Origin: CAZGQY01 sp964528035
GTDB taxonomy: Bacteria > Pseudomonadota > Gammaproteobacteria > Methylococcales > UBA1147
Assembly (NCBI GenBank): GCA_964528035.1
Contig: CAZGQY010000063.1
Span: 1 to 19,996, forward strand
Length of the DNA: 19,996 nucleotides
Direction: 5' to 3'
In this document: one piece after another, positions 15,432 through 19,996 of the stretch
How positions within the stretch are numbered: position 1 is the first letter of the stretch
Layout: the number at the start of each line of letters is the position of its first letter
Translations under genes and position numbers: made by a program
The notes under the pieces: model-generated
What the model saw: the letters and a program-made list of their open reading frames with translations, nothing else
Told to the model about the DNA's origin: nothing
Databases searched by the model: none

Positions 15432-16612
15432 ACGGCGTACGTACCTACCAAAATTTGAACAGGCTGGTTACTCGGCTACGCGATGACTTAAACAACAAGG
15501 AATTGGTGCTTCTATATGCCTACAATCGTACAGGAAAAACTCGATTGTCAATGGATTTCAAAGACCGAGGAAAACGTAACAATGGAGGAAATCCAGACAC
15601 ACTTTACTTTAACGCCTTCACCGAAGATTTGTTCACCTGGGAAAACGATCTAGAAAATGACTCCACTCGTGGATTACGAGTAAACCAATTTTCAAAATTC
15701 TTTGATGGATTTACTAACCTAGGACTAGAGCCGACTATTGATGAATACCTCAGTCGCTATGCTGATTTTGGTTTCGATTTTGAGTACAAGGAAATTCAGC
15801 AAGGGGAAGATACGTTTACCAAACCACACTTTGTAAAATTTAATAAAGATGGGCAAGACAATATCAAAATATCCCGAGGAGAAGAAAGTATTTTTATCTG
15901 GTGCATATTCATGGCCATCTGCGAGCGGGTTCTTGACGGCCATGAATCTTATCAATGGGTAAAACATATTTATATTGATGATCCAGTATCATCTCTTGAT
16001 GATAATAATGCAATCTCGGTTGCCTGTGATCTAGCTAAAATTCTACGTCGTGCCACCAACCGTAAAGACGAAAATGATTCCCCTGATCCTATTAAAGTCG
16101 TCGTCTCTTCTCATCATTCACTCTTTTTTAATGTAATGTGCAACGAGATCGGTAGATCGAAAGAAAATGAATCTAAGATAAGGCACAAGCGTTACTTCCT
16201 CCATCGCCCCAATGACGAGGGGAGGTATACTCTTCGCTCTACTGAAGACAGCCCCTTTTTTCATCACGTCGCAACGCTTGCTGAGTTGCAAAAAGCGGCT
16301 GACCCAGAAGCAGGCACACTCTATACGTTCCACTTTAACGCTCTGCGCAGCATTATGGAGAAAACTGCTACATTTTTCGGCCACTCAGACATCTCTTTTT
16401 GTCTCAATACACTAGATGATGATGAGAATAGAGCATTATTTAACCGGGCGCTTAATCTTCTCAGCCACGGAAGCTATGCTATTCACGAACCAACGCCAAT
16501 GGGCGAAGATAATCAAAATTTATTCCGACAAATTCTTAGAGATTTCATTGATGTTTTTCAGTTTGATCTGCCGGAAATACTCAGCGACACCACAAGAAGG
16601 ATAACGACATGA
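15428..16612 (+). CDS. prrC: PrrC-type anticodon nuclease
   Basis: A 394-residue protein of the PrrC family (E. coli PrrC is 396). In that family an ABC-ATPase-like N-terminal part controls a C-terminal ribonuclease that cuts tRNA-Lys in the anticodon loop; it is held silent by the linked Type I complex and released when a phage inhibitor blocks restriction. Seen here: Walker A AYNRTGKT (31-38), signature ISRGEE (148-153), Walker B YIDDPVSSLDD (182-192) and H-loop SSHH (227-230). The nuclease triad is present as R307 and E311 (LRSIMEKTATFFG) plus H347 (LLSHGSY), matching Arg/Glu/His known for PrrC. The Walker A has R34 where NGTGKT is common. It sits between hsdS and hsdM with 4-bp overlaps at both ends, so it is made stoichiometrically with the restriction complex. 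Natural tRNA target here is inferred. Confidence 0.93.
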   Translation: MNGVRTYQNLNRLVTRLRDDLNNKELVLLYAYNRTGKTRLSMDFKDRGKRNNGGNPDTLYFNAFTEDLFTWENDLENDSTRGLRVNQFSKFFDGFTNLGLEPTIDEYLSRYADFGFDFEYKEIQQGEDTFTKPHFVKFNKDGQDNIKISRGEESIFIWCIFMAICERVLDGHESYQWVKHIYIDDPVSSLDDNNAISVACDLAKILRRATNRKDENDSPDPIKVVVSSHHSLFFNVMCNEIGRSKENESKIRHKRYFLHRPNDEGRYTLRSTEDSPFFHHVATLAELQKAADPEAGTLYTFHFNALRSIMEKTATFFGHSDISFCLNTLDDDENRALFNRALNLLSHGSYAIHEPTPMGEDNQNLFRQILRDFIDVFQFDLPEILSDTTRRITT

Positions 16613-18216
16613 CAGAACAAGAATTAAACAGGCTGGGTAGTACACTTTGGGGGATAGCCAATAATCTACGCGGTGCGATGAATGCCGACGATTTTCGCGA
16701 TTATATGTTGTCGTTTCTATTCTTGCGTTACCTGTCCGATAACTACGAAGCTTCAGCAAAAAAAGAGTTGGGGCTAGATTACCCCGAACTGGGAGCCGAC
16801 GATAAGCGCACGCCTCTATCGCTTTGGTATGATGAGAATACTGATGATGTAACCGAATTTGAGAAACAAATGCGCCGCAAAGTGCATTATGTGATTGAAC
16901 CGCAATACCTGTGGGGCAGTATTGCGGAATTGGCCAGAATACATGACAAAAATTTGCTGGATACCTTGCAAAAGGGTTTTAAGTACATTGAGAACCAATC
17001 CTTTGAAAGCACTTTTCAAGGACTGTTCTCGGAAATTAATCTGGATTCTGAAAAGCTCGGCAAAAAATACGAAGACCGCAATGCTAAGCTCTACACCATC
17101 ATCAGCAAAATCGCCGAGGGTATTGCCGAGTTTTCCAGCGATAGTGATATCCTGGGTGATGCTTATGAATACTTAATTGGTCAGTTCGCCGCAGGTTCTG
17201 GCAAAAAAGCCGGTGAGTTTTATACTCCGCAAGAGATTTCTACCATTCTCTCTGAAATTGTCACCCTTGATAGCCAGGAACCGGCAACAGGCAAAAAGAA
17301 TAAGCTAGACAAGGTGCTGGATTTTGCCTGTGGATCTGGCTCGTTATTACTAAATGTGCGCAAGCAATTAGGCGCACATGGTATTGGTAAAATTTACGGC
17401 CAGGAAAAAAATATCACCACCTACAACTTAGCGCGCATGAACATGCTTCTGCACGGCGTTAAGGATTCCGAATTCGAAATACACCACGGCGACTCACTTC
17501 TGAACGATTGGGATATTCTCAACGAAATGAACCCTTCTAAAAAGCTGCAATGCGATGCTGTCGTCGCTAATCCGCCGTTTAGCTACCGCTGGGAACCTAC
17601 TGAGACTTTAGGTGAAGATTTTCGTTTTAAAAGCCACGGCCTTGCGCCCAAATCCGCAGCCGATTTTGCTTTTTTACTGCACGGCTTTCACTTTTTAAGT
17701 GACGAAGGCACCATGGCGATTATTCTACCTCACGGCGTGCTATTCCGCGGTGGCGCAGAAGCACGCATTCGAACCAAACTGTTAAAAGACGGCCATATCG
17801 ATACCGTGATTGGCTTACCTGCCAACCTGTTTTTCTCAACCGGTATTCCGGTTTGTATTTTGGTATTGAAAAAGTGCAAAAAGCCCGACGATGTGCTGTT
17901 TATTAACGCCAGCGAAAACTTCGATAAAGGTAAACGCCAAAACCGTTTGTTGCCAGAGCATATTGAAAAGATTGTCGACACCTACCAATACCGTAAGGAA
18001 GAACCGCGTTACGCCAAACGCGTGTCGATGGAAGAGATTGAGAAAAACGACTATAACCTGAACATTTCACGTTATGTCAGTACCGCCAAGCCAGAAGAGC
18101 CAATTGATTTGAAGTTGGTACATACGAAATTGTCCGAATTGGAAAAGAAGGCTGTAAAAGCAGCTGAAACACATAACCAGTTTCTTAAAGAACTTGGCTT
18201 GCCACCAATATCCTGA
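16609..18216 (+). CDS. hsdM: Type I restriction-modification DNA methyltransferase subunit
   Basis: A 535-residue N6-adenine methyltransferase. The N-terminal helical domain (about 1-180) opens with NRLGSTLWGIANNLRGAMNA. Family motif GEFYTP is at 202-207, SAM-binding motif I DFACGSG at 238-244 and the catalytic NPPF at 321-324, with a C-terminal helical tail that pairs with HsdS. It methylates host sites and forms the M2S core. Ribosome site AAGGA precedes the ATG, which overlaps the prrC stop (ATGA). It is last in the operon, so the protective methylase depends on readthrough of R, S and prrC unless a promoter lies within prrC. No clear terminator follows. Confidence 0.97.
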   Translation: MTEQELNRLGSTLWGIANNLRGAMNADDFRDYMLSFLFLRYLSDNYEASAKKELGLDYPELGADDKRTPLSLWYDENTDDVTEFEKQMRRKVHYVIEPQYLWGSIAELARIHDKNLLDTLQKGFKYIENQSFESTFQGLFSEINLDSEKLGKKYEDRNAKLYTIISKIAEGIAEFSSDSDILGDAYEYLIGQFAAGSGKKAGEFYTPQEISTILSEIVTLDSQEPATGKKNKLDKVLDFACGSGSLLLNVRKQLGAHGIGKIYGQEKNITTYNLARMNMLLHGVKDSEFEIHHGDSLLNDWDILNEMNPSKKLQCDAVVANPPFSYRWEPTETLGEDFRFKSHGLAPKSAADFAFLLHGFHFLSDEGTMAIILPHGVLFRGGAEARIRTKLLKDGHIDTVIGLPANLFFSTGIPVCILVLKKCKKPDDVLFINASENFDKGKRQNRLLPEHIEKIVDTYQYRKEEPRYAKRVSMEEIEKNDYNLNISRYVSTAKPEEPIDLKLVHTKLSELEKKAVKAAETHNQFLKELGLPPIS

Positions 18217-18449
18217 TAATGAAATAAAAGGATAGGAATTTTAATGCCCTTTCCCTGCTTATGGCAAGAATTTTATTGACAAAAATGAATATCGGTGTCG
18301 TGACAACAGGCAATGAAAATACCTATTGATGTACTCTCAGTGCAATAAACGAGTGATGAATGCGGATTCTCAGAGCGAAAGACAATAGGTTCCCTATGCC
18401 GGCTCCATTAAGTTTTTGGAGCAGTACTTAAAAATTGAATCTTCTAGAG
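18217..18449. other. Intergenic region after hsdM, no gene seen
   Basis: No convincing reading frame or strong terminator. A small inverted repeat GCTCC / GGAGC at 18402-18422 is too short to call. Composition is AT-rich, like the rest of the space up to 18933. Confidence 0.4.
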
Positions 18450-18688
18450 TTACCCATTGACGGTTTGATCATATTCAAATTCTGGTACCGGTTCAACTTG
18501 TTGTCCCGATTCCTGAAGAGGCGTTTGATCAAAATCTGTATCCCATTCCACCGGCGGGGCACGGGCAGATGCAGTTTGGGGCGGGGCGGTCTGGTGGGTT
18601 CGTCAAAATTAGGGATGTCTTGGAAAGCGGGGTTGAATAACGCAATAAGGGCTTTCTTTAAAATTCCACCGCGCCGGTAAATTCTGAA
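18450..18688 (-). pseudogene. Decayed leftward gene remnant with a frameshift
   Basis: Two protein-like segments lie in different frames of the minus strand. The upstream one reads IYRRGGILKKALIALFNPAF and continues QDIPNFDEPTRPP. The downstream one reads PPQTASARAPPVEWDTDFDQ, then TPLQES...EYDQTVNG, and ends at a stop (18450-18452). The frames meet in a G/C run (about 18570-18590, GGGGCGGGGCGG on the plus strand), where a one-base slip would join them. Nothing matching a start lies upstream: the frame stops at 18689. So this is the C-terminal end of a longer gene, truncated and frameshifted. The Pro/Asp/Gln-rich tail gives no family. Confidence 0.5.
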
Positions 18689-18707
18689 TCAGTTTTCAAT
18701 ATTTTTT

Positions 18708-18845
18708 ATGATTGTTTGTTCAGTGGTTTTTTTTCAGTCTTTTGAAAGGATTTTTCATTATAACACGGCTTTTATGCTTCAACATGGCAGAGAAAGACTC
18801 TTGTATCTAACTGTATATTCGTCTATTTATTGTCTTTTACTGTAA
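18708..18845 (+). pseudogene. Short ORF remnant related to a segment in the IS66 remnant ORF
   Basis: A 45-codon frame. The part FERIF...MLQHGRERLLYLTV (DNA 18741-18815) resembles LERLF...MVRHGRTRLLYLTV at 10503-10568. Over the 14 shared codons from the Met onward, 32 of 42 bases match and 11 of 14 residues are kept. Four of the seven differing codons (in GRxRLLYLTV) are silent changes, as expected for a gene once under selection. Family unknown; no ribosome site, so probably not expressed. Confidence 0.35.
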
Positions 18846-18933
18846 TTTTTAGCACTAGATATTGTTACATGGTATTAATATCAGTGATTGTTTATTCATG
18901 GTTTTATAACGAGTGGTTTTTCATACAGTCTTT

Positions 18934-19341
18934 TTATTTCAAACAAAAACTTACTAGTCGGTTTTGCTTTAGTGTATGTTTTTTGAATGCGAGCGCAGGA
19001 TCGGGTATATCTTCCATTTCTGCGTAGGCTTCAACGTGGGCCAAAAAGGCATCGAATATCTTGAAGTAGAATTGAAAGTCTTCGAGATTTCTCATCGGGT
19101 CAAGTTCGTCCTCATCGAATGAGTCCGGGGCCTGTATCATCAAAAATGTAAACGATGTTGCCATGATAACGACAAGACGAACGCTGGCGATATTCTCACA
19201 GGCTTCGTCTGGAAATATCATCTCTGATAAACACTTAACCTGCCCGGCAAACATCTCTGTCGGGACCCTGAAAACAAAGGCACCTATATCTTCTACTTCG
19301 ACAACAATGTGCTCGCCAAAATAAGAATCATCATCGTTCAT
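18934..19341 (-). CDS. Uncharacterised acidic protein
   Basis: A soluble protein of about 135 residues, unusually acidic at the N-terminus (MNDDDSYFGEHIVVEVEDIG) and in the middle (DSFDEDELDP), with hydrophobic stretches compatible with a mixed alpha/beta fold (ASVRLVVIMATSFTFLMIQ). I prefer the ATG at 19341 (purine-rich GAGGGGGCGACGA upstream) over the longest frame from 19425, because the longer version would begin inside the terminator hairpin of the preceding gene and its first 28 residues are uncharacteristic. No recognised family or motif. It follows the coiled-coil gene in the same direction but is probably transcribed separately, given the terminator between them. Confidence 0.6.
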   Translation of the reverse strand: MNDDDSYFGEHIVVEVEDIGAFVFRVPTEMFAGQVKCLSEMIFPDEACENIASVRLVVIMATSFTFLMIQAPDSFDEDELDPMRNLEDFQFYFKIFDAFLAHVEAYAEMEDIPDPALAFKKHTLKQNRLVSFCLK

Positions 19342-19374
19342 TCGTCGCCCCCTCGGATATTGGTAACTTATTTT

Positions 19375-19422
19375 ATAAAAAAACCCGGTCGCGATGAGCT
19401 TTTGTGGAAGAAAACGACCGGG
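19375..19422 (-). terminator. Intrinsic terminator after the coiled-coil gene
   Basis: On the minus strand, arms CCCGGTCG and CGACCGGG (complement positions 19415-19422 and 19384-19391) form an 8-bp GC-rich stem, followed at once by seven T. It starts 14 nt after the stop codon of the upstream gene. Confidence 0.8.
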
Positions 19423-19436
19423 CAAAGGATAAATAA

Positions 19437-19961
19437 TTAGGTTCCAGGACGGCCTTCTAAAACGTTTAGTTTTATTAATCGCTCGAGTGCGTTTGAGGGC
19501 TTCCAGTATGTCGACAATCGTTGTCCGCGGCCTGTTTTGCGGCCCAAATCCAGGATGGTTTGAACATTTTTAATTAATAGTGCTTCAATTTCTTTTGAGC
19601 GATCGTTTAAATTGTAAAGAGCAACGTCTTGCTGGTGGCGCGTCCATTGCGCTTCGGCGTTTTGTACGTTTTTCAATAGGTGACTGCAATTTAAAGATTC
19701 AACTTTTTTAGCGGCTTCTTCGATTAACGGCGTTAATCCTCGAATGTCAGCATCCAGCACAACCAACCGATCTTCCTGTTTTTTTGTAACATTACCGGCG
19801 GCGCGATCCTGGATAATTTCGGATTGCTCGCTGGTCAGAGAACCCATGCGGGCTCGTAAAGAGTTTAATTCATCTTGTGCTATCTTCTGCTTTGCTTGCG
19901 CATCATTATAATTTCGTTTTGCGATGGCAACATGGTTAGCAATCGCGTGGTTTAACTCCAT
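19437..19961 (-). CDS. Uncharacterised coiled-coil protein
   Basis: A 174-residue, highly charged helical protein. Heptad-like stretches occur at about 12-45 (AIAKRNYNDAQAKQKIAQDE, then LNSLRARM) and 55-100 (KKQEDRLVVLDADIRGLTPL, then IEEAAKKVESL), fitting a two-helix coiled coil. The last ~40 residues (KTGRGQRLSTYWKPSNALER, then LIKLNVL) look like a small globular tail. The ATG has a perfect GGAGGA ribosome site 4 nt upstream, so the start is firm and expression likely strong. Closed downstream by a strong terminator. I do not recognise a family; helical proteins of this kind are common in phage and island DNA, which is only a hint. Confidence 0.65.
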   Translation of the reverse strand: MELNHAIANHVAIAKRNYNDAQAKQKIAQDELNSLRARMGSLTSEQSEIIQDRAAGNVTKKQEDRLVVLDADIRGLTPLIEEAAKKVESLNCSHLLKNVQNAEAQWTRHQQDVALYNLNDRSKEIEALLIKNVQTILDLGRKTGRGQRLSTYWKPSNALERLIKLNVLEGRPGT

Positions 19962-19996
19962 GATTCCTCCAATTTTGTAAGATCATAAGGCTTAAG

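Noticed and set aside
18435..18680. Rightward 81-codon frame after hsdM
   Set aside because: Antisense to a better-supported leftward remnant and without ribosome site or protein-like pattern.

Overview
The window looks like chromosome from a methylotrophic proteobacterium, most likely a gammaproteobacterial methanotroph (Methylococcales-like). The basis is two adjacent genes for formaldehyde-activating enzyme (Fae), whose sequence is of the type found in that group. The taxonomic call is inference from protein resemblance only; no rRNA or complete tRNA gene is present.

Left part (1-3500): the end of a small membrane protein gene, a convergent SAM-dependent methyltransferase, a short membrane ORF that appears frameshifted just after its start, then two fae genes in the same direction. 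The first Fae is soluble with a short N-terminal extension. The second carries an export signal, a proline/lysine-rich linker and a transmembrane helix before a Fae domain nearly identical to the first. The pair would condense formaldehyde with tetrahydromethanopterin, and the second copy would do so at the inner membrane. A strong hairpin closes this segment.

Middle part (3550-11052): a 3' fragment of a CAU-anticodon tRNA followed by three tandem 10-bp repeats resembles the end of an integrated island whose integrase is missing. Next come leftward genes: rloA-rloB (ABC-type ATPase plus TOPRIM nuclease, a likely abortive-infection pair), two small uncharacterised genes, and a gene cut at its 5' end by an intact IS66-family element (7806-9509, with imperfect 15-bp terminal inverted repeats). 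That element abuts an N-terminally truncated IS110/IS1111-type transposase gene, which is followed by a C-terminal IS66 remnant of a different type. This is a pile-up of nested and deleted insertion sequences.

Right part (11053-18216): a tightly overlapping operon hsdR-hsdS-prrC-hsdM, encoding a Type I restriction-modification system with an embedded PrrC-type anticodon nuclease that would act when restriction is disabled by a phage. After it (18217-18930) lies about 700 bp of decayed sequence with two gene remnants. One of these resembles a stretch inside the IS66 remnant upstream of hsdR. The window ends with two leftward uncharacterised genes separated by a good intrinsic terminator.

Taken together this is a tRNA-associated defence island beside C1-metabolism genes. 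The best candidates for something not well described are the membrane-anchored Fae, and the co-location of a PrrC-armed Type I system with an RloAB pair.
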